From a bacterium (GTDB taxonomy: Bacteria; Vulcanimicrobiota; Vulcanimicrobiia; Vulcanimicrobiales; Vulcanimicrobiaceae), in contig JAJYCL010000011.1 of assembly GCA_021778415.1 (NCBI GenBank), positions 1 to 64,000 on the forward strand: a stretch of DNA of 64,000 nucleotides. Reading direction: 5' to 3'. The translations under genes and the position numbers were made by a program. This document shows positions 1 to 7,114 of this stretch, piece by piece. Each line of letters starts with the position of its first letter. Position 1 is the first letter of the stretch. The notes under the pieces were generated by a model. That model made no database searches. It saw only the letters and a program-made list of their open reading frames with translations, and was not told where the DNA came from.

Positions 1-628
1 TGCTGAGGAGCGATGCGAAGCATTGCGTCTCGAAGCATCATCCGAACGGAGCACGCGAAGCGTGCAACAGTGCTCGCGGCCCTTCGAGACGCGCACTTCG
101 TGCGCTCCTCAGGGTGACGAGCCCCTGTCATGCTGAGGAGCGATGCAAAGCATCGCGTCTCGAAGCATCATCCGAACGGAGCACGCGAAGCGTGCAACAG
201 TAGCCGCCCTTCGAGACGCGCACTGCGTGCGCTCCTCAGGGTGACGAACCCCTGTCATGCTGAGGAGCGATGCGAAGCATCGCGTCTCGAAGCATCCGCC
301 CTTCGAGACGCGCACTTTGTGCGCTCCTCAGGGTGACACGAGGGGACGCCACGGCCCTTCGAGACGCGCACTTCGTGCGCTCCTCAGGGTGACACGAGGG
401 GACGCCACGGCCCTTCGAGACGCGCACTTTGTGCGCTCCTCAGGGTGACAAAGCGCTGTCATGCTGAGGAGCGATGCGAAGCATCGCGTCTCGAAGCATC
501 CGCCCTTCGAGACGCGCACTTTGTGCGCTCCTCAGGGTGACACGAGGGGACGCCGCGGCCCTTCGAGACGCGCACTTTGTGCGCTCCTCAGGGTGACGAG
601 CCCCTGTCATGCTGGAGCGATGCGAAGT
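1..628. repeat. Array of hairpin-forming interspersed repeats in two opposite orientations
   Basis: Two related units alternate. Unit A (about 38 bp, ccttcgagacgcgcac...agggtgac) occurs at 81-118, 208-245, 300-337, 356-393, 412-449, 504-541 and 560-597. Unit B (tgtcatgctgaggagcg...cgaagcatc) occurs at 1-39 (cut by the window edge), 126-169, 253-296, 457-500 and a decayed copy at 606-627. B is the reverse complement of A in its flanks but carries a different inner stem. A third palindrome (GCACGC-GAA-GCGTGC) lies at about 51-65 and 181-195, and an 18-bp linker (acgaggggacgcc...) recurs at 338, 394 and 541. I see no convincing gene here; open frames are by-products of the repeat. REP/MITE-like non-autonomous elements are the likeliest class. 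Confidence 0.85.
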
Positions 629-633
629 GGGTG

Positions 634-1554
634 TTAGGCGAATTCGGCGAGGGTGGCGGTGAAGAGATCTTCCTCCTCGGCTACGATGCGGGCGCGAATT
701 GCGCGATCGACGCAGCGAAACTCGGAGCGAAAGCGTGTGAGATCTTCGGCGATGCGCTCGGCACTGGTCCACGTGTCAAGAAAATCTTCAACGTGCGTTG
801 TCGTATCTTTTGCTTCGCGCGCAATATGTTCTCCGCGCTTCTTGAGCATATCGCCGCCTCGCATCACGCGCGGAAATAACCAGCCCTCTTCATGACGCAT
901 ATGGGCAAGCGTCATGGGTGCAAAGCGAGCAAGAAAGGCCATGGCCTCATCGGGCGATGCGTCGGTTGCAGTGAAACCATCGAGCATTGCCAAGATATCG
1001 GCATGTTCAAGGCGATACTCGCACAGTGCGCGGCTCAATTCGTCGCGCAACGTCGTGCGTCCACGTCGAAGACGCGCCGGAAATGCGGTTCGCGCAAGAA
1101 ATGTTTTGACGAGCGCTTCGATGCCGAGTCGATCGTCCGTCGTGAATCGAGCGTAGTCGGGGCTATCGATATCGAAGACGCCGGCAACCACACCGTCGAA
1201 GAGCAACGGGACGACGATTTCGGATTTTGATGCCGAGTCGCACGCGATGTGATCGGCGAAGGCATCGACATCGTCGACGACGATCGTCGATTTTTCTCGC
1301 ACTGCCGCTCCGCAGACACCCTTTCCCTGGGGCAGTCGGGTGCATGCAGGCTTGCCGCAAAATGGGCCGAGCACTAAGCCATCGTCGGTTGAAAAATAGA
1401 AGCCGGCCCAATTGATGCGGTCCACTTCGGCGAAGACGAACGCGGCGAAATTCGCAGCGTTGGCAAGCAAATCGCTTTCACCCGAAAGCAGCCCGTCGAG
1501 TTGTCGAACGAGCATTGCATAGTCAAGCGGCTCTTCGCGCAGAAATGTCTTCAT
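634..1554 (-). CDS. Free methionine-R-sulfoxide reductase (GAF) fused to a hemerythrin-like domain
   Basis: The 306-aa protein has two parts. Residues 1-165 are a GAF domain of the fRMsr (MsrC/YebR) family, which reduces free methionine-R-sulfoxide in the cytoplasm. The three family cysteines are present as Cys71, Cys81 and Cys105 in the contexts KPAC, GKGVC and HIAC, with the same 10- and 24-residue spacings as the E. coli enzyme. Residues about 170-306 form an HHE/hemerythrin-like helical bundle with EHADI, HMRHEEGWLFP and GEHIAREA motifs. The last helix reads RIVAEEEDLF where the family usually has HIxxEE, so one iron-ligand histidine seems replaced. The stop lies next to a decayed repeat copy. 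The reductase call is strong; iron or O2 binding by the C-terminal half is inferred. Confidence 0.85.
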   Translation of the reverse strand: MKTFLREEPLDYAMLVRQLDGLLSGESDLLANAANFAAFVFAEVDRINWAGFYFSTDDGLVLGPFCGKPACTRLPQGKGVCGAAVREKSTIVVDDVDAFADHIACDSASKSEIVVPLLFDGVVAGVFDIDSPDYARFTTDDRLGIEALVKTFLARTAFPARLRRGRTTLRDELSRALCEYRLEHADILAMLDGFTATDASPDEAMAFLARFAPMTLAHMRHEEGWLFPRVMRGGDMLKKRGEHIAREAKDTTTHVEDFLDTWTSAERIAEDLTRFRSEFRCVDRAIRARIVAEEEDLFTATLAEFA

Positions 1555-1622
1555 AGGACCTATAACGCAAACTCCCGGGAGAGGGATGCTCGTGGGCCGA
1601 ACGTCATCTTCTGAGTTATCGC

Positions 1623-3260
1623 ATGGAGCCTAGAGCCGAAAGACGTCCTGTCATGCCCATTCCTCGCGACCGCGTGCTGCTGCGGCAGGCGGCGTCGTTG
1701 CTTGGTGCCGATATCGCGCCCGCCGAGCTTTTCGAGCGGCTTATTGGCGTTTTGGCAACGGTGGTCGACGCATCGGTGGTGTTCATTGCATTGGATCATG
1801 GCGAGGGCAAGGTTGTCGTCGATTACCTCTACGATCACGGTTCCTACGCGCATGATACCGGCATCGAGGTGACGGTCGGAGCTCGATCACTTGAGGTCAT
1901 GCGTACGGGGGAAACGATCTGGGGCAATCGTCGCGATGTCTGGGAACCGGCAGCCGGAGTCCCTCCGCTCCACCCGGATCGCCCGTGGACCGATGACACC
2001 GTCTCGGCAATCTTTGTTCCGCTCCGCACCGCAGGGCGAAGTGTGGGTTGTTTGTCCGTGCAGAGTACGCGTCCCGATGCGTACGATCCGGACGAAGTGG
2101 AATTGGTCGCGGCCATCGGACATTTTCTGGCCGTTGCCGTCGTGAATAGACGCATGTTCGAAGTGCTGGAAACGGCGGCAGATTGCGATCATCTCACGGG
2201 TCTTGCCACCCATTCAAAGATTGTTCGAGAAATCGATGCGGCAATTCCAAGCTCGACGTCGGTTCAGCCCCTTTCCGTCGTGCTCTTTAACGTCGTCAAT
2301 TTTGCTGCATTTAATACCACCTACGGCTATGCGCAAGGCGATGTCATCTTAAAAACGATCGCCGATCGCCTTCGGGAACGCGCCGGTTCCGATGTGCTCA
2401 TCGGACGTTTTGGCGGAGATGTTTTTGCCGCCGTTTTGCACGGCAAGCTACGGGCGCAAGTTGAAACGTGGGTCGATCGCATGACGAAAATCTTGCACGG
2501 GATCAGCTATGAATCGCGCAATAACGTGATTCCCATCGCCCTTGCGTGCGGGTACGCGTTGGCGCCATTCGATGCGGCAATGCGGGCCGATTTAGTTGCC
2601 TTAGCAACGCTACGCACGGGCCTATCGCGAAAGCGTGGAACGATTGCCGTCGGCGACGATGATGTCGATGCCTACACCCTGCACGGTCGATTCGATGGAC
2701 TCCAGACCATTCTCGATTCTTTGCTTGAGCACGATCCGTTTTTACGGACGCATCTTTTTCACGTCAACGCGATGGCTAAGCACTGGGCCGAATATAATCT
2801 CGACCTTGGGGCCGATAACCTCGCGAAATTTTTGCAAGCGAGTCTGCTTCACGATGTCGGCAAACTCTTGGTTTCGGATCGCATCCTCGTTAAACCCGAT
2901 AAGCTGACATCGGCCGAGTACCTCGCCGTTCAAGAACATGCGGCATACGGGCGAACGATCATCATGCAGTTCGAGGAGTATGCCGATGTTGCCGAGATTA
3001 TCTCGCAGCACCACGAGCGCTGGGACGGTGCCGGATACCCGAATGGCCTTGCCAGCCACGCCATCCATCCGCTGGCGCGAGCCGTCTCGATTTTGGATGC
3101 CTTCTCGGCGATGACGCTCGATCGGCCGTACCATCGTGGGGTGTCGGAGAGCGAAGCCCTTGAGGAGATCGAGCGCTGCTCGGGGAGCCAATTCGACCCC
3201 GATTTCGCCGCTCGCTTCATTGCCTGGCGCCGGGCAGGCACCATCCCGTCAGCTCGATAA
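1623..3260 (+). CDS. GAF - degenerate GGDEF - HD-GYP signalling protein (c-di-GMP phosphodiesterase candidate)
   Basis: This 545-aa cytoplasmic protein has an N-terminal GAF sensor (about residues 20-185), a GGDEF-fold domain (about 190-335) and a C-terminal HD-GYP domain (about 350-535). The GGDEF signature reads RFGGDVF, so the Glu needed for cyclase activity is Val and the domain is probably a regulatory GTP-binding or dead cyclase module. The HD-GYP half keeps HDVGK and HHERWDGAGYPNG, as expected for hydrolysis of c-di-GMP. No membrane segment is seen. The start could also be the in-frame ATG at 1653. It is divergent from the neighbouring reductase gene, sharing a 68-bp gap. Confidence 0.88.
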   Translation: MEPRAERRPVMPIPRDRVLLRQAASLLGADIAPAELFERLIGVLATVVDASVVFIALDHGEGKVVVDYLYDHGSYAHDTGIEVTVGARSLEVMRTGETIWGNRRDVWEPAAGVPPLHPDRPWTDDTVSAIFVPLRTAGRSVGCLSVQSTRPDAYDPDEVELVAAIGHFLAVAVVNRRMFEVLETAADCDHLTGLATHSKIVREIDAAIPSSTSVQPLSVVLFNVVNFAAFNTTYGYAQGDVILKTIADRLRERAGSDVLIGRFGGDVFAAVLHGKLRAQVETWVDRMTKILHGISYESRNNVIPIALACGYALAPFDAAMRADLVALATLRTGLSRKRGTIAVGDDDVDAYTLHGRFDGLQTILDSLLEHDPFLRTHLFHVNAMAKHWAEYNLDLGADNLAKFLQASLLHDVGKLLVSDRILVKPDKLTSAEYLAVQEHAAYGRTIIMQFEEYADVAEIISQHHERWDGAGYPNGLASHAIHPLARAVSILDAFSAMTLDRPYHRGVSESEALEEIERCSGSQFDPDFAARFIAWRRAGTIPSAR

Positions 3261-3275
3261 TCCTCAGTCAACGCG

Positions 3276-3350
3276 CGCCCGTAGCTCAAATTTGGATAGA
3301 GCGAGGCACTCCTAAGGCCGAGGTTCCCCGTTCGAGTCGGGGCGGGCGCA
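3276..3350 (+). tRNA. tRNA-Arg (anticodon CCT)
   Basis: The acceptor stem GCGCCCG/CGGGCGC, D stem GCTC/GAGC and T arm CCCCG-TTCGAGT-CGGGG are perfect. The anticodon loop is CTCCTAA, so the anticodon is CCT, reading AGG. The anticodon stem (AGGCA/GGCCG) has only three standard pairs, with A-G oppositions at both ends. Discriminator base is A and no CCA is encoded. Confidence 0.85.
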
Positions 3351-3360
3351 CTTAAGTCAC

Positions 3361-3390
3361 TTGCATCTATGGGAGCCCTCGTGGTACCAT
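3361..3390 (+). promoter_or_regulatory. Possible sigma-70-type promoter for rpmG and downstream genes
   Basis: TTGCAT (3361-3366) and TACCAT (3385-3390) are spaced by 18 bp, upstream of rpmG and downstream of tRNA-Arg. The match is moderate and no start site has been measured. Confidence 0.35.
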
Positions 3391-3447
3391 CTTGGCCGGA
3401 ACGGACCCCGGGTTCGTTTTTTTCATGCTGGGTATTGAGAAAATAAC

Positions 3448-3612
3448 GTGGCTAAAAAAGAGAATCGCGTAATGGTTGTGATGGCGTGCACGGAGTGCAA
3501 ACGTCGTAACTATAATACGCAAAAAAATAAGCAAAAAACGACCGACCGTCTCGAACTGTCGAAATATTGTCGGCATTGTCGTAAGCACATCGATCATAAA
3601 GAGACGAAGTAG
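3448..3612 (+). CDS. rpmG: 50S ribosomal protein L33
   Basis: A GTG-started 54-codon frame encodes a lysine-rich protein beginning [18 protein letters not shown] and ending HIDHKETK. Two CxxC pairs (CTEC and CRHC) form the zinc-ribbon of the C+ form of L33, a large-subunit protein. The length fits the family (49-55 aa). It lies between tRNA-Arg and tRNA-Trp immediately before secE, a very common bacterial arrangement (rpmG-trnW-secE-nusG). Identification is by sequence pattern and context. Confidence 0.93.
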   Translation: MAKKENRVMVVMACTECKRRNYNTQKNKQKTTDRLELSKYCRHCRKHIDHKETK

Positions 3613-3637
3613 CGGCGCCGGAGAGTCGGCCCGCCAT

Positions 3638-3713
3638 AGGGCGGTAGCTCAATTGGTAGAGTCCTCGTCTCCAAAACGAGTTGTTGCAGGTTCGAGTCCT
3701 GTCCGCCCTGCCA
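3638..3713 (+). tRNA. tRNA-Trp (anticodon CCA)
   Basis: Acceptor stem AGGGCGG/CCGCCCT, anticodon stem CTCGT/ACGAG with loop CTCCAAA (anticodon CCA), T loop TTCGAGT, discriminator G. Unlike the upstream tRNA-Arg, the 3' CCA is encoded (3711-3713). It sits between rpmG and secE, its usual place in many bacteria. Confidence 0.95.
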
Positions 3714-3738
3714 AAGTTTTGGAATCTGGAGAATGTAG

Positions 3739-3978
3739 TTGGTGAACGAACGTAACAAGGGAGCAACGACGACGAACCGCCAAGTGGCGGCTGGTCGCGC
3801 ACAAGATTTTGTGCGTGGTGTTTACACCGAGTTGCGCCGCGTGACGTGGCCGTCGCGCGAAGAATGGGTATCCGCTACTGCGCTGACGATTGCGCTCGTC
3901 ATTGGTATCGGGCTATTTGTCTATGGTGCCGATCAGCTCTTCGGGTTCATTTTCTCGCTTCTCGGGCATGCGGGCTAA
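3739..3978 (+). CDS. secE: Preprotein translocase subunit SecE
   Basis: The 79-aa protein is the short, one-membrane-span form of SecE, which clamps SecY in the inner-membrane Sec channel. The family signature FVRGVYTELRRVTWPSREEW occurs at about residues 24-43, followed by one hydrophobic helix (about 46-72). TTG at 3739 and GTG at 3742 are both usable; GGAGA at 3728-3732 lies 6 or 9 bases upstream. nusG follows after 6 bp, so the two are co-transcribed. Confidence 0.95.
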   Translation: MVNERNKGATTTNRQVAAGRAQDFVRGVYTELRRVTWPSREEWVSATALTIALVIGIGLFVYGADQLFGFIFSLLGHAG

Positions 3979-3984
3979 TCTCGA

Positions 3985-4593
3985 GTGACGTCCGAAATGT
4001 CGCACGATCTGCCGACGCCCGACGTTCCCGTTGAGGGAGCCGAGACCAAAAAAGGCGACGTTCGTAAGAACTGGTTCGTCGTTCACACCTATTCCGGGTA
4101 CGAGAATAAGGTAAAAGCCAATCTCGAACGCCGTATTCAATCGATGGGCATGCAGGATCGGATTTTCCGCGTCCTCGTCCCGATGGAAGACGAAGTCGAG
4201 TTCAAAGACGGCAAGCGCAAGGTGCTGGCGAAAAAAGTATTTCCCGGCTACGTCCTCGTCGAAATGGCGATGGATGATCAGTCGTGGTACGTCGTTCGCA
4301 ATACGCAGGGTGTGACCGGCTTTGTCGGAAGCCCGGGCCCCGGCGAGAAGCCCGTGCCGTTGCAAGAAAAAGAAGTTAAGACGATTCTCAAACAAATGGG
4401 CATCGAAGCTCCGCGCTTGAAGATCGACTTTGCCAAGAACGACCGTGTTCGCGTTACCTCGGGACCGTTCTACGATTTCACCGGAATCGTCGACGACGTC
4501 CAAGCGGACAAAGAAAAGCTTCGTGCGCTTATCTCTATCTTCGGTCGCGAAACGCCGGTCGAATTGGAATTCTTCCAGGTAGAGAAAGTCTAA
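3985..4593 (+). CDS. nusG: Transcription termination/antitermination protein NusG
   Basis: A 202-aa protein with the NGN domain starting at KNWFVVHTYSGYENKV (about residue 28) and a C-terminal KOW motif (FAKNDRVRVTSGPFYDFTGIV, about 148-170). NusG binds RNA polymerase, raises processivity and connects to Rho or ribosomal S10. The first ~25 residues are a low-conservation acidic extension; GTG at 3985 or ATG at 3997 could start it. It is part of the secE-nusG-rplKAJL block. Confidence 0.95.
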   Translation: MTSEMSHDLPTPDVPVEGAETKKGDVRKNWFVVHTYSGYENKVKANLERRIQSMGMQDRIFRVLVPMEDEVEFKDGKRKVLAKKVFPGYVLVEMAMDDQSWYVVRNTQGVTGFVGSPGPGEKPVPLQEKEVKTILKQMGIEAPRLKIDFAKNDRVRVTSGPFYDFTGIVDDVQADKEKLRALISIFGRETPVELEFFQVEKV

Positions 4594-4692
4594 GAAGCAC
4601 CGTCAACAAAGTTTCTCGCTCGGATAACCCCGGCCAAGCGAGATTTTGAGGGGTAGGAACGCGACGATGCGTTCCGTTTCAAGGAGACCGTT
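4594..4692 (+). promoter_or_regulatory. rplK leader with two stem-loops
   Basis: The gap between nusG and rplK holds two inverted repeats: TCTCGCT...AGCGAGA (about 4612-4645) and GGAACGC-GACGAT-GCGTTCC (about 4657-4676), then AAGGAG 5-7 bases before the rplK ATG. An autoregulatory site for L1 is expected in the L11-L1 leader in other bacteria, but I cannot recognise its binding motif here with certainty. Confidence 0.4.
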
Positions 4693-5118
4693 ATGGCCAA
4701 GAAGATCGTAGGCAAAATCGGCCTACAGCTCCCCGCTGGCAAGGCAACACCGGCACCGCCGGTCGGCCCAGCGCTGGGACCCTACTCGCTCAACATCATG
4801 GATTTCTGCAAGCAGTACAACGAACGTACGGGCTCGCAGCCGGGCATGATCATTCCCGTTGAGATCACCGTGTTCGACGACCGGACATTTACGTTCGTCA
4901 CCAAGACGCCGCCCGCGTCGTTCTTGATCAAACAGGCCCTCGATCTGAAATCCGGGTCCAAAGAACCGAACCGTACGAAAGTCGGGACGTTGACGCAAGC
5001 GCAGATCGAAGAGATCGCCAAGACGAAGATGCCGGATCTCAACGCAAACGATATTGCAGCGGCCAAGAAAATTATTGCTGGAACCGCGCGCCAGATGGGC
5101 GTCGAGGTGGAGGCGTAA
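4693..5118 (+). CDS. rplK: 50S ribosomal protein L11
   Basis: The 141-aa protein has the standard L11 length and motifs: [26 protein letters not shown] at the N-terminus, [19 protein letters not shown] in the middle, and a C-terminal RNA-binding domain ending [11 protein letters not shown]11 forms the GTPase-associated centre with 23S rRNA and the L10-L12 stalk. An upstream AAGGAG supports the ATG. rplA starts 1 bp after its stop. Confidence 0.97.
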   Translation: MAKKIVGKIGLQLPAGKATPAPPVGPALGPYSLNIMDFCKQYNERTGSQPGMIIPVEITVFDDRTFTFVTKTPPASFLIKQALDLKSGSKEPNRTKVGTLTQAQIEEIAKTKMPDLNANDIAAAKKIIAGTARQMGVEVEA

Positions 5119-5119
5119 T

Positions 5120-5821
5120 ATGACGCATGCACATGGAAAGCGCTTCCGCGCCGTCGCAAGCAACTTCGACGCAAAAACGATGTTTTCAACGCCCGAAGCA
5201 ATTTCGCTGGTGAAGAAAAACGCGAATGCCAAGTTTAACGAGACCATCGAAGCCCATATTCGCCTCGGCGTCGATCCGAAAAAATCGGATCAAAACGTGC
5301 GCGGCACCGTGCTGTTACCGCACGGCACCGGACGCACCGTTCGCGTTATCGCTTTTGCAAAAGGCGATCTCGCTCGCGCAGCGCAAGAAGCCGGAGCCGA
5401 TCACGTCGGCGATGCCGATTTGATTGAAAAAGTCAAAGGCGGTTTCACGGAATTCGACGTTGCCGTCGCGACGCCAGATATGATGGCTGCCATCGGTAAG
5501 GAACTCGGTCGTATTCTTGCACAGAAGATGCCGAACCCCAAGGCCGGTACCGTTTCCGCGAATATTGCCGGAGCGATCAAAGACATCAAAGCCGGTAAGG
5601 TGGAGTTCCGTCTCGATAAGAGCGGCATCATCCATACGATCGTCGGCAAAGCATCGTTCGATGAAAAGCAGTTGGCCGATAACGTCAACACGCTGATGGA
5701 TGCCATTGTGCGCGCCAAACCGGCCGCAGCAAAGGGCACCTACCTCAAATCGATCACGCTCACCTCAACGATGGGCCCCGGCGTCAAAGTCGATCCCAAT
5801 CGGGTCAAAGTCACCGCCTAG
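5120..5821 (+). CDS. rplA: 50S ribosomal protein L1
   Basis: The 233-aa protein (MTHAHGKRFRAVASNFDAK...) shows L1 motifs: ETIEAHIRLGVDPKKSDQNVRGTVLLPHGTG and MPNPKAGTVS, ending in STMGPGVKVDPNRVKV. L1 forms the stalk that helps E-site tRNA leave and usually represses its own operon. The open frame extends back to 5054 inside rplK, but the ATG at 5120, directly after the rplK stop, is the start that matches family length. Confidence 0.97.
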   Translation: MTHAHGKRFRAVASNFDAKTMFSTPEAISLVKKNANAKFNETIEAHIRLGVDPKKSDQNVRGTVLLPHGTGRTVRVIAFAKGDLARAAQEAGADHVGDADLIEKVKGGFTEFDVAVATPDMMAAIGKELGRILAQKMPNPKAGTVSANIAGAIKDIKAGKVEFRLDKSGIIHTIVGKASFDEKQLADNVNTLMDAIVRAKPAAAKGTYLKSITLTSTMGPGVKVDPNRVKVTA

Positions 5822-5842
5822 GCGATCAGCCGAGCACGAAAG

Positions 5843-5869
5843 CCCGGTGCGCCCGTGGGGCGCCCCGGG
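5843..5869 (+). other. Strong stem-loop after rplA
   Basis: CCCGG-T-GCGCCC, loop GTG, GGGCGC-C-CCGGG makes an 11-bp stem with one T-C mismatch. No T run follows, so it is either a weak terminator, an mRNA-stabilising hairpin, or a processing site between the L11-L1 and L10-L12 pairs. Confidence 0.55.
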
Positions 5870-5876
5870 AAAGTGC

Positions 5877-5906
5877 TTGTCGGCCGGGCCATCGGTGTGA
5901 TATAAC
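5877..5906 (+). promoter_or_regulatory. Candidate promoter for rplJL
   Basis: TTGTCG (5877-5882) is followed by the extended -10 TG-A-TATAAC (5898-5906), spacing 18 bp. It lies between the rplA hairpin and the L10 leader, where a separate rplJL promoter is common in bacteria. Confidence 0.45.
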
Positions 5907-5919
5907 CTCCTACGGCTCC

Positions 5920-6069
5920 AAAGACCGCTGGTCCGATCCATTTGGGGAGGATAATGATCGCGCAAGCGACCGCCAGCCGAGGACGTCGATAACGGATTTC
6001 TTATCTCGTTTGAAGCGCCCCCGCAGTGTTGCAGGAGCGCTTTCTCACTTCTAAACGAGAGAAACACTC
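5920..6069 (+). ncRNA. Ribosomal protein L10 leader (rplJ 5' regulatory RNA)
   Basis: The region before rplJ contains the paired segments typical of L10 leaders (AAAGACCGCTGGTCC near 5919, ACCGCCAGCCGAGGACGTCG near 5970), then a nested hairpin. TCTCGTTT (6004-6011) pairs with AAACGAGA (6053-6060), enclosing the AAGCGC...GCGCTT stem (6013-6042). The outer helix covers the Shine-Dalgarno GAGAG (6057-6061). In known systems the L10-L12 complex binds this leader to repress its own synthesis; that role is inferred here. Confidence 0.65.
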
Positions 6070-6600
6070 ATGCCAACCGCAAAAAAAGAAGCCGCGGTCA
6101 TTGAGATTCGGGATCTGCTTGCAGTGTCGCCGAACCTCTTCTTGACGGATTACGCGGGCTTGACCGTTGAAGAGATTACCAAACTTCGCGGCACGCTTCG
6201 TAAAGACGGTAGTTCCTACGCCGTCGTCAAGAACACGCTCTTCAAAATTGCGGCGAGCGACGAAATTTCCAAACAGCTCGAAGAGTTCTTGCATGGCCCG
6301 ACGGCCATCGTGTTCTCGGGAGTCGATCCCGTGGGCCCGGCTAAGGCACTCAAGCAGTTCAATACGCAAGTCAAACCTCTGCGCGTCAAAGCAGCCTTCA
6401 TCGATGGCAAGCTTGCAAGCGCAGAACAAGTTGACGTGCTCGCATCGCTGCCGCCCAAACAAGAACTTCTTGCTAAACTCGTCGGCTCGCTCGCATCACC
6501 GATGCGCGGTCTTGTTACCGTGCTTTCGGGCAATCAGAGCGGACTCGTCCGCGTCCTTAACGCGATCCGCGAACAAAAATCCGCGGACGCATCCGCCTAA
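6070..6600 (+). CDS. rplJ: 50S ribosomal protein L10
   Basis: The 176-aa protein matches L10: N-terminal MPTAKKEAAVIEIRDLLAVS, then FLTDYAGLTVEEITKLRGTLRKDGSSYAVVKNTL and GPTAIVF, with the C-terminal helix that carries L12 dimers. It anchors the L7/L12 stalk to L11-bound 23S rRNA. The start at 6070 follows GAGAG by 8 bases. rplL follows 24 bp downstream, so the two are translated from one message. Confidence 0.97.
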   Translation: MPTAKKEAAVIEIRDLLAVSPNLFLTDYAGLTVEEITKLRGTLRKDGSSYAVVKNTLFKIAASDEISKQLEEFLHGPTAIVFSGVDPVGPAKALKQFNTQVKPLRVKAAFIDGKLASAEQVDVLASLPPKQELLAKLVGSLASPMRGLVTVLSGNQSGLVRVLNAIREQKSADASA

Positions 6601-6624
6601 GTTTCACAGGAGAAATCACGTATC

Positions 6625-6993
6625 ATGGCAGTTGCCCAACTTATCGAATCAATCGACAAACTCACCGTTCTCGAACTCGCCGATCTCGTCAAGCAACTTG
6701 AAGAGAAGTACGGCGTTTCGGCCGCAGCGCCGATGGCAATGATGGCAGCTCCGGCCGCCGCAGCTGCGCCAGCCGCCGAGAAGACCGAATTCGACGTCAT
6801 CCTCGCGGATGCAGGCGCCGAGAAGATCAAGGTCATTAAGGCCGTTCGCGAAGTCACCAATCTTGGGTTGACTGAAGCCAAAGCGTTTGTTGAGAGCGCA
6901 CCGAAGGCCGTCAAAGAAGGCGTCAGCAAAGACGAAGCCGCCGCGATCAAAGCCAAGCTCGAAGAAGCCGGCGCAAAGATCGAAATCAAGTAA
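6625..6993 (+). CDS. rplL: 50S ribosomal protein L7/L12
   Basis: The 122-aa protein has the N-terminal dimerisation domain (about 1-33), an Ala-rich hinge ([12 protein letters not shown], about 44-55) and the C-terminal factor-binding domain with [22 protein letters not shown] and GLGLTEAK-type sequence ([22 protein letters not shown]). It recruits translation GTPases. A strong terminator follows at once; rpoB, the usual neighbour, is absent. Confidence 0.97.
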   Translation: MAVAQLIESIDKLTVLELADLVKQLEEKYGVSAAAPMAMMAAPAAAAAPAAEKTEFDVILADAGAEKIKVIKAVREVTNLGLTEAKAFVESAPKAVKEGVSKDEAAAIKAKLEEAGAKIEIK

Positions 6994-7015
6994 ACAGTCC
7001 ATTCGACTGAATACG

Positions 7016-7052
7016 AACCAGGCCGGACGTTGTGTCCGGCCTGGTTTTTTTA
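7016..7052 (+). terminator. Rho-independent terminator after rplL
   Basis: AACCAGGCCGGAC-GTTGT-GTCCGGCCTGGTT is a 13-bp perfect stem followed by a T run (7045-7051). It ends the secE-to-rplL transcription unit. Confidence 0.95.
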
Positions 7053-7114
7053 CGATACTTGCGTGCTGCAAGGAGAAAGGTTAGCCCTGACGGTGAACGC
7101 GAAGGTCTGCTTCT

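Noticed and set aside
1-628. Many open frames in the repeat array, such as those encoding MRVSKGGCFETRCFASLLSM-type peptides, or a CRISPR array
   Set aside because: The frames arise from repeat units read in several frames and orientations, with no ribosome-binding sites. Repeat spacing is irregular and spacers are either repeats themselves or identical, so it is not a CRISPR.
5054-5119. Longer rplA start inside rplK
   Set aside because: L1 family length and the ATG 1 bp after the rplK stop fit the shorter form.
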